Below, one piece after another: positions 1-8,051 of a stretch of 64,000 bases of DNA (the first letter of the stretch is position 1; the number at the start of each line of letters is the position of its first letter). This DNA is from Kitasatospora paranensis (GTDB lineage Bacteria > Actinomycetota > Actinomycetes > Streptomycetales > Streptomycetaceae), in the NCBI RefSeq assembly GCF_039544005.1, contig NZ_BAABKV010000001.1, positions 6,758,001 to 6,822,000 on the forward strand. The letters run 5' to 3'. The notes beneath the pieces were generated by a model that worked only from the letters and a program-made list of their open reading frames with translations, did no database searches and was not told the origin of the DNA. The position numbers and the translations under genes are program-made.

Positions 1-77
1 TGGCCCAGCCTTTTCGCCCGGATGGGTTCCTGCCCTCGCACGATCGGTGACGGACCGCCACGCTCGGACTCAGTCCT

Positions 78-97
78 CGTGACCGTTCTCGGTCACG
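78..97. terminator. Short perfect hairpin upstream of the spore-pigment operon
   Basis: An 8-bp perfect stem (CGTGACCG / CGGTCACG) closes a TTCT tetraloop. No coding region can be supported in bases 1-249, so the hairpin may end a gene outside the window or lie in the leader of the pigment operon. No T-run follows, which is usual for high-GC actinobacterial terminators. Confidence 0.4.
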
Positions 98-249
98 GCC
101 CGCTGCCACCAGCACCGGACCGCCGCGAGTGACGACCGCCGGCCGGCCGCCCCGGCCCCGCCGGCCGCCTCCTCCCGGCCCCGGTTCCCGGGCGCCGGAA
201 CGCGGTGCGAAGGCCTGCGACGCTCACCCCTCGAGAAGAACGAGTGAAG

Positions 250-1344
250 ATGACGACCCTCACCGAACCCGTGTCCGACCAGAGCACCGCCCTCGACGTC
301 CCGCGGCTGCGCGTCGTCCTGATGTGCGACGTCATGGCGGGCGAGCAGGACCGCTTCCTGCGCGCCTACGAGCAGTTGCGGCACCAGGTCGCCGCCGTCC
401 CCGGCCACGTCAGCGACCAGCTGTGCCAGTCCATCGAGGACCCGTCCCAGTGGCTGATCACCAGCGAGTGGGAGAGCGCCCAGCCGTTCCTGTCCTGGGT
501 GGACAGCGAGGCGCACCGCGAGATGGTCAAGCCGCTGCACGGCTGCGTGCGCGACACCCGTTCGCTGCGCTTCAGCATCATGCGGGAGACCGCGGGCGAC
601 TACACCTACGACGGCCCGGACCCGGTCGCGGACGGCACCGTCCGGCACGCCCTGACCTTCACCGTGAAGCCCGGCAGCGAGGCCGAGGTCGCCCGGATCC
701 TGGCCGGCTACACCTCGCCCAAGGCCCGGGTCGACGCGCACACCCGGCTCCTGCGCACCTCGCTGTTCATGCAGGGCAACCGGGTCGTCCGGGCCGTCGA
801 GGTCTCCGGCGACCTCGGGGCGGCGCTGCGCCACGTCGCCCAGCAGCCGGAGGTACGGGCGGTCGAGGAGGCCATCAACCCGTACCTGGAGGAGGCCCGG
901 GACCTGAACAACCCCGACTCGGCACGCGCCTTCTTCATGCGTGCCGCGCTGCCGGCGGTGCACCACATCGCGTCCTCCGGCAAGCCCTCCGGCGCCGTCC
1001 ACCGGTACGCGCTGCGCTACCCGGTGCGGCCCGGCCACGGCGCCGCCGCGGCCGGCCTGCTGGCCCGTCAGGACCGGCTCGCCGTCGAGGAGCGCACCGC
1101 GCTGGTGGCGAGCACCGTCTTCCACCGCGACGACGTGGTCGTCCGGGTGATCGACCTGGCCGTGCCGGCCGAAGCCGAGCCGGCGCTCGCCCTCGGCGTG
1201 GTCGGCCCCCGCGCGGCCGGCGTGCTCGCCCGCCTCGTCGAGCTGGACGAGCACCACGACCTGCGCACCTCGGCGGGGATCACGCGCTGCCTGTCCGACA
1301 TCGGCATGCAGCTGGTCACCGACCGGTCGGCCCAGGACGCCTGA
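250..1344 (+). CDS. SchA/CurD-like spore-pigment protein (WhiE ORFI type)
   Basis: This 364-residue protein opens the polyketide operon. It resembles the SchA/CurD/WhiE-ORFI family, whose members lead spore-pigment clusters and whose biochemical role is unsettled. The N-terminal part (about residues 15-115) looks like an antibiotic-biosynthesis-monooxygenase ferredoxin-like fold, with the EDPSQWLITSEW segment typical of ABM domains. A second similar segment is visible around residues 130-215. I chose the ATG at 250, preceded by GAGAAG and GAGTGAAG; an in-frame GTG at 205 would add 15 residues with no family resemblance. The gene is followed 71 bp later by the cupin gene, with a GGAGG ribosome site. 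The order matches whiE ORFI-ORFII. Confidence 0.85.
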   Translation: MTTLTEPVSDQSTALDVPRLRVVLMCDVMAGEQDRFLRAYEQLRHQVAAVPGHVSDQLCQSIEDPSQWLITSEWESAQPFLSWVDSEAHREMVKPLHGCVRDTRSLRFSIMRETAGDYTYDGPDPVADGTVRHALTFTVKPGSEAEVARILAGYTSPKARVDAHTRLLRTSLFMQGNRVVRAVEVSGDLGAALRHVAQQPEVRAVEEAINPYLEEARDLNNPDSARAFFMRAALPAVHHIASSGKPSGAVHRYALRYPVRPGHGAAAAGLLARQDRLAVEERTALVASTVFHRDDVVVRVIDLAVPAEAEPALALGVVGPRAAGVLARLVELDEHHDLRTSAGITRCLSDIGMQLVTDRSAQDA

Positions 1345-1415
1345 GCCCGATCCGCCCCCGGCGTCCGACCGCCGGTCACTTCCTCTCCTTGCCAAGCCTT
1401 TTGGAGGCATCAACC

Positions 1416-1837
1416 ATGACCACGGAGTTTCCACGGATCGTGCACGTCGACGAGGCACCGCCGAACGTCCGCCGCGGCGGCGATCTGCGCGCCATGCTCA
1501 CCCCGGCGACGGTGGGGGCCACCAGCGGCTTCATGGGCCTGGCCATCATCCAGCCGGGGGACCGGATCGCCGAGCACTACCACCCGTACTCCGAGGAGTT
1601 CGTCTTCGTCGTCGCGGGCGACCTGGAGGTCGACCTCGACGGCGAACCGCACCGGCTCCGCCGGGACCAGGGCCTGCTGATCCCGCTGAACGTCCGCCAC
1701 CGCTTCCGCAACGTCGGCAGCGACGAGGCCCGGATGGTCTTCCACCTCGGCCCGCTGGCCCCCGGCCCGAGATCGGCCACGTCGACACCGAGGAGACCCT
1801 GGCCGGCGCCCCGGAACCCGCCGGGATCACCTCGTGA
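1416..1837 (+). CDS. Cupin-domain spore-pigment protein (WhiE ORFII type), apparent frameshift
   Basis: A small cupin of about 140 residues with the metal-binding motif HYHPYSEEFVFVVAGDLEVD and the later HRFRNVGSDE segment. The WhiE-ORFII family is thought to help polyketide assembly or folding; the exact reaction is unknown. The start ATG at 1416 has GGAGG nine bases upstream. The frame holds up to the family segment HLGPLAPGP, then breaks near 1759-1768, in C-rich sequence. One extra base there restores PEIGHVDTEETLAGAPEPAG and a TGA at 1835-1837. That stop overlaps the GTG start of the ketosynthase (GTGA), the expected translational coupling. The break is therefore probably a missing base rather than a dead gene. 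Confidence 0.8.
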
Positions 1838-3099
1838 CGCGGCGGGTGGTGGTCACCGGGCTCGGCGTGGTCGCGCCCGGCGGCAACGGGGTCCCGGCCT
1901 TCTGGGACCTGCTCACCGCGGGCCGGACCGCGACCCGCGGCATCACCTTCTTCGACCCCGCGCAGTTCCGCTCCCGGATCGCCGGCGAGTGCGACTTCGA
2001 CCCGTACGCGGCCGGGCTGGACGCCGACCAGGTGGCCCGCTCCGACCGGTACATCCAGTTCGCGCTGGCCGCCGCCGCGGAGGCGGTCCGCGACGCCGGC
2101 CTCGACCTCGCCGCCGAGGACCCGTGGCGGATCGGCGTCTCGCTCGGCACCGCCGTCGGCGGCACCACCCGGCTGGAGCACGACTACGTCGGCGTCAGCG
2201 CGCACGGTGCCCGCTGGGACGTCGACCACCGGGCCGCCGATCCGCACCTGCACCGGGCGTTCACCCCGGCCACGCTGGCCTCGGCCGTCGCCGAACAGGC
2301 CGGCGCCCAGGGCCCGGTGCAGACCGTCTCCACCGGCTGCACCTCCGGCCTGGACGCGGTCGGGTACGCCCTGCAGGCGGTCGAGGACGGCCGGGTCGAC
2401 ATCTGCGTCGCGGGAGCCTCCGACTCGCCGATCTCCCCGATCACGGTCGCCTGCTTCGACGCCATCAAGGCGACCTCCGAGCGCAACGACGACCCGGAGC
2501 ACGCCTCCCGGCCGTTCGACGCCGGCCGGGACGGCTTCGTCCTCGGCGAGGGCGGCGCCGTGCTCCTCCTCGAGGAGTACGAGCACGCCCGCCGCCGCGG
2601 GGCGCGGATCCACTGCGAGATCGGCGGGTTCGCCACCTTCGGCAACGCGTACCACATGACCGGGCTCACCCAGGAGGGCCGGGAGATGTCGGAGGCGATC
2701 GACAGCGCCCTCGCCCACGCCCGGCTGAACGCCTCGGACATCGACTACGTCAACGCGCACGGCTCGGGCACCAAGCAGAACGACCGGCACGAGACGGCCG
2801 CCGTCAAGCGGTCGCTGGGCGCCCACGCCTACCGGACACCGATGAGCTCCATCAAGTCGATGGTCGGGCACTCGCTCGGCGCCATCGGAGCGATCGAACT
2901 GGTGGCCTGCGCCCTCGCGCTGGCCCACGGCGTGGTGCCGCCCACCGCCAACTACGAGACCCCGGACCCGGAGTGCGACCTGGACTACGTGCCCAGGACG
3001 GCCCGCCAGATACCGCTGCGCCACGTGCTCTCGGTCGGCAGCGGCTTCGGCGGCTTCCAGTCCGCGGTCGTGCTCAGCAGAGAGGGGGCACGGACATGA
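1834..3099 (+). CDS. Type II PKS ketosynthase alpha subunit (WhiE ORFIII type)
   Basis: This 421-residue beta-ketoacyl synthase condenses malonyl units on the ACP together with the chain-length factor encoded next. All catalytic residues are present: nucleophile Cys169 in TGCTSGLDA, His309 in NAHGSGTKQND and His346 in SMVGHSLGAIG. The length is standard for KS-alpha. The start is GTG, overlapping the cupin stop by two bases. The stop overlaps the next ATG (ATGA), so KS-alpha and chain-length factor should be made in equal amounts. The surrounding gene order (cupin, KS, CLF, ACP, aromatase, cyclase) matches spore-pigment clusters rather than antibiotic clusters. Confidence 0.95.
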   Translation: MTRRVVVTGLGVVAPGGNGVPAFWDLLTAGRTATRGITFFDPAQFRSRIAGECDFDPYAAGLDADQVARSDRYIQFALAAAAEAVRDAGLDLAAEDPWRIGVSLGTAVGGTTRLEHDYVGVSAHGARWDVDHRAADPHLHRAFTPATLASAVAEQAGAQGPVQTVSTGCTSGLDAVGYALQAVEDGRVDICVAGASDSPISPITVACFDAIKATSERNDDPEHASRPFDAGRDGFVLGEGGAVLLLEEYEHARRRGARIHCEIGGFATFGNAYHMTGLTQEGREMSEAIDSALAHARLNASDIDYVNAHGSGTKQNDRHETAAVKRSLGAHAYRTPMSSIKSMVGHSLGAIGAIELVACALALAHGVVPPTANYETPDPECDLDYVPRTARQIPLRHVLSVGSGFGGFQSAVVLSREGART

Positions 3100-4343
3100 C
3101 CCGAGCCCGACCGGACCGGCGGACGGTGGTGACCGGCATCGGGGTGATCGCACCCAACGGTGTCGGAGCCGACGACTTCTGGAAGGCCACCCGCGAGGGT
3201 GCCGCCGTCCTCGGTCCGATCACCCGCGAGGGCTGCGGGCAGCTGCCGCTGCGCGTGGCCGGCGAGATCCGCGGCTTCGACCCGGAGCGGACGGTCGAGG
3301 GCCGCTACCTCGTCCAGACCGACCGGTTCAGCCACTACGCGATGGCCGCCGCCGACCTCGCGCTGGAGGACGCCCGGTACCGGCCGGACGAGAACGCGCC
3401 GTTCTCCACCGGCGTGGTCACCGCGGCCGGCTCCGGCGGCGGCGAGTTCGGCCAGCGCGAGCTCCAGAACCTCTGGGGCCAGGGCTCGCGCTTCGTCGGC
3501 CCGTACCAGTCGATCGCCTGGTTCTACGCCGCCAGCACCGGCCAGATCTCCATCCGCGGCGGCTTCAAGGGCCCGTGCGGGGTCGTCGCCAGCGACGAGG
3601 CCGGCGGGCTGGACGCGCTGGCGCACGCGTCCCGGAGCATCGCCCGCGGCACGGACACCGTGGTGGTCGGCGGCGCCGAGGCGCCCCTGGCCCCGTACTC
3701 GATGGTCTGCCAGCTCGGCTACCCCGAGCTCAGCCTCGTCGAGGACCCGGCCCGCGCCTACCTGCCGTTCACCCGGGAGGCCAACGGCTTCGTCCCGGCG
3801 GAGGGCGGCGCCATGTTCGTCCTGGAGGACGAGCGGACGGCACGCCGGCGCGGCGCCAGGATCAGGGCCGAGGTGGCCGGGCACGCCGCCACTTTCACCG
3901 GCGCCTCGCGGTGGGCGGAGTCCCGGCACGGACTCGCCCACGCCATCCGCCAGGCCCTGGAACAGGCCCGCTGCGCACCGGACGAGGTCGACGTGGTCTT
4001 CGCGGACGCCCTCGGCGTCCCGGAGGCCGACCTCGCCGAGGTGCAGGCGCTCGCCGACGCGCTCGGCGCGCACGCCGGCCGGGTGCCCGTCACGGCCCCC
4101 AAGACCGGGACGGGCCGGGCCTATTGCGGTGCGCCGCTGCTGGACACGGCCGCCGCGGTGCTCGCCATGGAACAGGGCTTCGTGCCGCCCACCCCGAACG
4201 TCGCCGACCCGGCCCACGACCTCGACCTGGTCTGCGGCTACGGCCGCACGGCCGAGCTGCGCACCGCCCTGGTGCTCAGCCGGGGGCTGATGGGCTCGAA
4301 CGCGGCCCTGGTGCTGCGCGCCGGCGGCGGCCGGCCGTCCTGA
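3096..4343 (+). CDS. Type II PKS chain-length factor / KS beta (WhiE ORFIV type)
   Basis: The 415-residue KS-beta partner sets polyketide chain length in the heterodimer. The region matching the KS active site reads PCGVVASDEAGGLDAL. The position held by the nucleophilic Cys in KS-alpha, and by Gln in many antibiotic-type CLFs, is Glu168 here. The fold otherwise follows KS-alpha throughout, including GRAYCGAPLLDTAAAVLAM near the C-terminus. The ATG at 3096 overlaps the KS-alpha stop. The last codons and the stop lie in a 13-bp tandem repeat (4331-4356). Start and function are secure; the effect of Glu at the decarboxylation position is inferred. Confidence 0.93.
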   Translation: MTRARPDRRTVVTGIGVIAPNGVGADDFWKATREGAAVLGPITREGCGQLPLRVAGEIRGFDPERTVEGRYLVQTDRFSHYAMAAADLALEDARYRPDENAPFSTGVVTAAGSGGGEFGQRELQNLWGQGSRFVGPYQSIAWFYAASTGQISIRGGFKGPCGVVASDEAGGLDALAHASRSIARGTDTVVVGGAEAPLAPYSMVCQLGYPELSLVEDPARAYLPFTREANGFVPAEGGAMFVLEDERTARRRGARIRAEVAGHAATFTGASRWAESRHGLAHAIRQALEQARCAPDEVDVVFADALGVPEADLAEVQALADALGAHAGRVPVTAPKTGTGRAYCGAPLLDTAAAVLAMEQGFVPPTPNVADPAHDLDLVCGYGRTAELRTALVLSRGLMGSNAALVLRAGGGRPS

Positions 4344-4356
4344 CCGGCCGTCCTGA
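4331..4356. repeat. 13-bp tandem duplication spanning the CLF stop codon
   Basis: The unit CCGGCCGTCCTGA occurs twice in direct succession (4331-4343 and 4344-4356), followed by a partial third copy. The first copy carries the TGA that ends the chain-length factor; the second carries another TGA in the same phase plus one base. It looks like replication slippage and leaves the protein end unchanged. Confidence 0.8.
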
Positions 4357-4401
4357 CCGGCCGGCCTCATGAAGACAGCCCGCACGAACACAGGAGCAAC
4401 C

Positions 4402-4656
4402 ATGAACCACCGCCTCACCCACGCCGAACTGGCCGCGCTGATCCGCGCCCGGGCCGGCATCGCGGTCGCCCCCGAGCAGTTGGAGCGCCCCGACGCCACC
4501 TTCGAGGAGTTCGGCGTCGACTCGCTCGCACTGCTCGGCATCGTCGGCGAACTGGAGAACCAGTTCGGCAGCCCGATCGTCCCCGGCGCGGAGATGTCCA
4601 AGACCCCGCAGGACTTCCTCGACGCCGTCAACTCCTCCGTCAAGACGGGAGCCTGA
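4402..4656 (+). CDS. Polyketide acyl carrier protein (WhiE ORFV type)
   Basis: An 84-residue acyl carrier protein that holds the growing polyketide on a phosphopantetheine arm. The attachment serine is Ser41 in FGVDSLALLGI, the normal place. I chose the ATG at 4402, which has AGGAG six bases upstream; an upstream in-frame ATG at 4369 would add an unconserved tail. It lies 58 bp after the chain-length factor and 3 bp before the aromatase, inside the same operon. Confidence 0.95.
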   Translation: MNHRLTHAELAALIRARAGIAVAPEQLERPDATFEEFGVDSLALLGIVGELENQFGSPIVPGAEMSKTPQDFLDAVNSSVKTGA

Positions 4657-4659
4657 CCC

Positions 4660-5115
4660 ATGCCCGGCCACACCGACAACGAGATCCTCATCAACGCGCC
4701 GCTCGACCTGGTCTGGGACGTCACCAACGACCTGGAGAACTGGCCGCAGCTGTTCAGCGAGTACGCCTCCGTCGAGGTGCTCGACCGGGTGGGCCCGAAG
4801 ACGACCTTCCGGCTCACCATGCACCCGGACGAGAACGGCACGGTCTGGAGCTGGGTGTCCGAGCGGGAGACCGACCGCCCGGGCCTGACGGTCAAGGCGC
4901 GGCGGGTCGAGCCCGGTCCGTTCGAGTTCATGAACATCCGCTGGGAGTACACCGAGCACCCGGGCGGCACCCTGATGCGCTGGATCCAGGACTTCGCGAT
5001 GAAGCCCACCGCGCCGGTCGACGACCACGGGATGACCAACCACATCAACCGCAACTCGCGGGTCCAGATGGAGCTCATCCGGGACAAGGTCGAGCTGCGG
5101 GCGGGCAAGGAGTGA
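4660..5115 (+). CDS. Polyketide aromatase/cyclase, SRPBCC fold (WhiE ORFVI type)
   Basis: This 151-residue single-domain aromatase/cyclase resembles TcmN N-terminal and WhiE-ORFVI proteins, which fold the nascent poly-beta-ketone and form the first rings. Family features include the opening HTDNEILINAPLDLVWDVTND and the closing region NHINRNSRVQMELIRDKVE. It starts 3 bp after the ACP stop, and its TGA overlaps an in-frame GTG for the next gene. The cytoplasmic enzyme acts on ACP-bound substrate. Confidence 0.92.
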   Translation: MPGHTDNEILINAPLDLVWDVTNDLENWPQLFSEYASVEVLDRVGPKTTFRLTMHPDENGTVWSWVSERETDRPGLTVKARRVEPGPFEFMNIRWEYTEHPGGTLMRWIQDFAMKPTAPVDDHGMTNHINRNSRVQMELIRDKVELRAGKE

Positions 5116-5120
5116 GCGGC

Positions 5121-5450
5121 ATGCACCGTTCGCTGATCGTCGCCCGGATGCGCCCCGGGTCGTCCGAGGACATCGCCGGCATCTTCGCGGACTCCGACCG
5201 CGGTGAGCTGCCCGGACTGATCGGGGTCACCGGCCGGAGCCTGTTCCAGTTCGGCGACCTGTACCTGCACCTGATCGAGGCCGAGCGCCCGCCCGGCCCG
5301 GCCGTTGCCGAGCACGTCCGCCACCCCGAGTTCCGCCTGGTCAGCGACCGGCTCCTGTCCCATGTCCAGGCGTACGACCCGGACACCTGGCGGGAGCCCA
5401 AGGACGCCATGGCGCGGGAGTTCTACCGCTGGGAGCGGGCTGCGGGCTGA
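5121..5450 (+). CDS. TcmI-family type II polyketide cyclase (WhiE ORFVII type)
   Basis: A 109-residue ferredoxin-like cyclase of the TcmI/WhiE-ORFVII family that closes later rings of the aromatic polyketide. Visible family segments are LIVARMRPGSSEDIAGIFADSD at the N-terminus, LYLHLIEA in the middle and AMAREFYRWE at the end. I prefer the ATG at 5121, because AAGGAG (5107-5112) lies eight bases upstream. A GTG at 5112 overlapping the aromatase stop is the alternative and would add three residues. This is the last gene of the operon; a 16-bp hairpin follows. Confidence 0.9.
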   Translation: MHRSLIVARMRPGSSEDIAGIFADSDRGELPGLIGVTGRSLFQFGDLYLHLIEAERPPGPAVAEHVRHPEFRLVSDRLLSHVQAYDPDTWREPKDAMAREFYRWERAAG

Positions 5451-5481
5451 TCCCCGTCCCGCCCGCCGCGCTCCGCGGAAC

Positions 5482-5516
5482 TCGAACAGCCGGCCCCACC
5501 GGGGCCGGCTGTTCGA
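5482..5516. terminator. Strong terminator ending the spore-pigment operon
   Basis: A perfect 16-bp inverted repeat (5482-5497 with 5501-5516; core GAACAGCCGGCCCC / GGGGCCGGCTGTTC) with an ACC loop. It lies between the convergent cyclase and O-methyltransferase genes and can serve both. Confidence 0.85.
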
Positions 5517-5640
5517 CGTCCTGTCCTGTCCCGTCCCGGTGCGGGATGCGAGATGCGGTTGTGGGGGCGGGTGCGGCCGGGAAGGCCGGCGGCCCGCCGG
5601 TGGGGGACCGGCGGGCCGCAGAGCGGGAGCTGATCGGGGC

Positions 5641-6717
5641 TCAGGCCTCGACGACGCTCTCGAAGGCGTGCAGGTACGGATTGACCGGGCGGACCTCGTC
5701 GACCCGCAGGCCGGCCTCCGACATCAGCGAGAGCATGCTCTCCCGGGTGTGCTTGGCGCCGCCGACGTTGAGCAGCAGCAGCAGGTCCATCGCGGTGGTG
5801 AAGCGCATCGAGGGGCTGTCGTCGACCAGGTTCTCGACGACCACGACGCGGGCGCCCGGGCGGGCCGCCTTGACCACGTTCGCCAGCGTGCGGCGGGTGG
5901 ACTCGTCGTCCCACTCCAGGATGTTCTTGATCAGGTAGAGGTCGGCCTCCACCGGGATGTCCACCCGGCAGTCGCCCGGCACCAGCCGGGCGCGGTCGGC
6001 CAGCACGCCGCCGGGGCGCAGCCGGGCGTCCGCCCCCGCCACCACCTGCGGCAGGTCGAGCAGGGTGCCGTGCAGCTGCGGGTGCTTCTCCAGCAGGCCG
6101 GCCAGCGCCAGGCCCTGACCGCCGCCGATGTCGACCACCCGGGAGACGCCGGTGACGTCCAGGAAGGCGACCAGGTCGGCCGCGGACTGCCGGCTGGAGC
6201 TGCTCATCGCCTTGTCGAAGACCCGGGCGGACTCCGGGGCGTCGTCGTGCAGGTAGGGGAAGAACTCCTTGCCGAACACCTCGGGGAAGACGTTCCGGCC
6301 GGTGCGGACGGCCTCGTCCAGCTGCGGCCAGACCTGCCACGTCCACGGCTCGGTGCACCACAGGGCGATGTTGCGCAGGCTGTTGGGCGCGTCCTCGCGG
6401 AGCATCCGGGACATGTCGGTGTGCGCGAAGCGGTCGTCGCCGGTCTCGGTGAAGATGCCGTAGCTGCTGAGCGCGCGCAGCAGGCGGCGCAGCGGCCGCG
6501 GCTCGACCCCGAGGGCGGCGGCCGCGTCGCGGACGGCGGTGGGGGAGTCGCCGACCGCGTCCGCGACGCCGAGCGAGGCGGCGGCGCGGATGGCCGCGGC
6601 GCACGCGGCGCCGAAGACCAGTTCGCGCAGCCGCATCACGGCGGGCGGCGAAGCGGCGGGCGCGGGCGCGGCGGGTGCGGCCGCGGAGTGCGCGGTGGGT
6701 GGTGCGGTGAGGGACAT
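5641..6717 (-). CDS. Class I SAM-dependent O-methyltransferase (polyketide-type)
   Basis: A 358-residue methyltransferase of the acetylserotonin/polyketide O-methyltransferase family. It has an N-terminal dimerisation helix-turn-helix part (about 30-110) and a Rossmann part with SAM motif VVDIGGGQG. Family segments include LLDLPQVV after motif I, DLYLIKNILEWDDE near the catalytic base region and VVVVENLVDD. The His found in many homologues of the NILHDW segment is replaced (NILEWDD). The start ATG at 6717 precedes a 25-residue Ala/Pro-rich extension. It is convergent with the pigment operon and may tailor the pigment; that link is inferred from position only. Confidence 0.85.
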   Translation of the reverse strand: MSLTAPPTAHSAAAPAAPAPAASPPAVMRLRELVFGAACAAAIRAAASLGVADAVGDSPTAVRDAAAALGVEPRPLRRLLRALSSYGIFTETGDDRFAHTDMSRMLREDAPNSLRNIALWCTEPWTWQVWPQLDEAVRTGRNVFPEVFGKEFFPYLHDDAPESARVFDKAMSSSSRQSAADLVAFLDVTGVSRVVDIGGGQGLALAGLLEKHPQLHGTLLDLPQVVAGADARLRPGGVLADRARLVPGDCRVDIPVEADLYLIKNILEWDDESTRRTLANVVKAARPGARVVVVENLVDDSPSMRFTTAMDLLLLLNVGGAKHTRESMLSLMSEAGLRVDEVRPVNPYLHAFESVVEA

Positions 6718-6776
6718 CGGGCGCCTTTCGTACGGGGGCAGGGGATGTGCCCGGCGAGGGGGAGGGGTGCGGACGC

Positions 6777-7835
6777 TCAGCAGCGGCCGGCGGGCTCGGA
6801 GACCTGGCAGGTGTTGCGGGTCCAGGTGTTGCCGGTGCCCGTGTCGCGGTCGGCGAGGTCGGCCGGCCCGTTGCCGGTCACGAGGTTGTCGCTGATCGCG
6901 ATCCCGGAGTTGGGCACGCCGACCAGGCTGGCGAACAGCACCACGCCGCCCGACATCGGCGACGAGCCGTGGTTGTCGCTGACCCGGTTGCCGGTCACCC
7001 GGGAGTCCTCGGCGCCGGTGAACAGGATCCCGGTGCCCTGGATGGCGGCCAGCCGCGGCGTGGGCGCGCAGTACTTGTTGTTCTCGTGCACGTTGTTGTT
7101 GCTGACCGTCAGCGCGCCGGCCCGCGGCACGCCCTCGTCGCCGACCACGAAGACACCGCCGCAGTTGCCGGTGATGTCGTTGGCGTCGACGGCGAGGTCG
7201 CGCAGCCTGCGGACGGTGACGCCGATCCGGTTGCCCTCCAGGTGGTTGCCGCGGACGACGGTGCCGCCGGTGTCGATGGCACCGCCCTCGTTGGCGACCG
7301 AGTTGGCCAGGAAGATGCCGGACTGGCCGTTGCCGGTGGCGTCGTTGCCGGAGAGCACGGAGCGGACGGAGAGCTCCTCGCTGATGCCCTGCTGGCCGTT
7401 GTCGTGGACGCCGACGCCGACCACCCGCAGGCCGTCGGTGGCGGAGACGTCGATGCCGTTCTTCGGGTAGCCGTTGACGCTCAGCGAGGCGATCCGGACG
7501 CCGGTGAGCGGCTGGGCGGCGGTGCCGCGGACGCAGACGCCGTGGCCGGCGGCGGCGCACGCGCCGGCCGCCGTGCCGGCGGCCGGCATCAGCACCGTCC
7601 GCTCGCCGACCCCGCGCAGCGTCAGGTCGGAGCGGGTGATCAGCACGCTCTCGTGGTAGGTGCCGGCGGTCAGCTGGACGGTGTCGCCGGGGGCCGCCGC
7701 GTCGACGGCCTGCTGGATCGACTCGCCGGGGTTGACGGTGAGCACGGTCGCGGCGTGGGCGGGCGGGGCCGCGCAGAGGCTCGCGACCAGGGCGGCGAGG
7801 CCGCCCGCGAGGTAGTGGGTCCGTCGCATGGGCAT
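6777..7835 (-). CDS. Secreted right-handed beta-helix protein
   Basis: A 352-residue exported protein. The N-terminus is a clear signal peptide (MPMRRTHYLAGG, hydrophobic core, cleavage near AHA-A). After it comes the NPGESIQQAVDAAAPGDTVQL start typical of pectate-lyase-like parallel beta-helix proteins, then many repeats with N-G, D-N and G-I ladders. No lyase or glycosidase catalytic set could be recognised, so substrate and activity are unknown. The start could be ATG 7835 or 7829; the longer one is used. It is 59 bp upstream of the O-methyltransferase on the same strand and may share its transcript. Confidence 0.75.
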   Translation of the reverse strand: MPMRRTHYLAGGLAALVASLCAAPPAHAATVLTVNPGESIQQAVDAAAPGDTVQLTAGTYHESVLITRSDLTLRGVGERTVLMPAAGTAAGACAAAGHGVCVRGTAAQPLTGVRIASLSVNGYPKNGIDVSATDGLRVVGVGVHDNGQQGISEELSVRSVLSGNDATGNGQSGIFLANSVANEGGAIDTGGTVVRGNHLEGNRIGVTVRRLRDLAVDANDITGNCGGVFVVGDEGVPRAGALTVSNNNVHENNKYCAPTPRLAAIQGTGILFTGAEDSRVTGNRVSDNHGSSPMSGGVVLFASLVGVPNSGIAISDNLVTGNGPADLADRDTGTGNTWTRNTCQVSEPAGRC

Positions 7836-8051
7836 GGAGCTGTGGCCTGCTTTCCGGGGTGGGAGTCCGAGGGCGCGGATCGGCACGTGCACGACCCGCC
7901 CCCGTCGACGCTAGGAGCGCCCCGGGTGGGCCGCCACCGGTGGTAGCCGGTTCGGTGCGTTCCGCTCGGCCGGGCGGGTGGCGTCCGTGGCGGTCCGTCA
8001 TGTCCCGCCTCCCGCCGCGCGCGACGCGGCCCGAAACCTGTCGGACGAGCC

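Noticed and set aside
129..4343. A continuous frame that would fuse upstream sequence, the cupin and the chain-length factor.
   Set aside because: It crosses KS-alpha in the wrong frame. The real cupin and chain-length factor have their own starts and ribosome sites.
6777..7835. Polymorphic toxin or phage tail-spike role for the beta-helix protein.
   Set aside because: It has a simple signal peptide and helix repeats, with no toxin tip, immunity gene or phage genes nearby.
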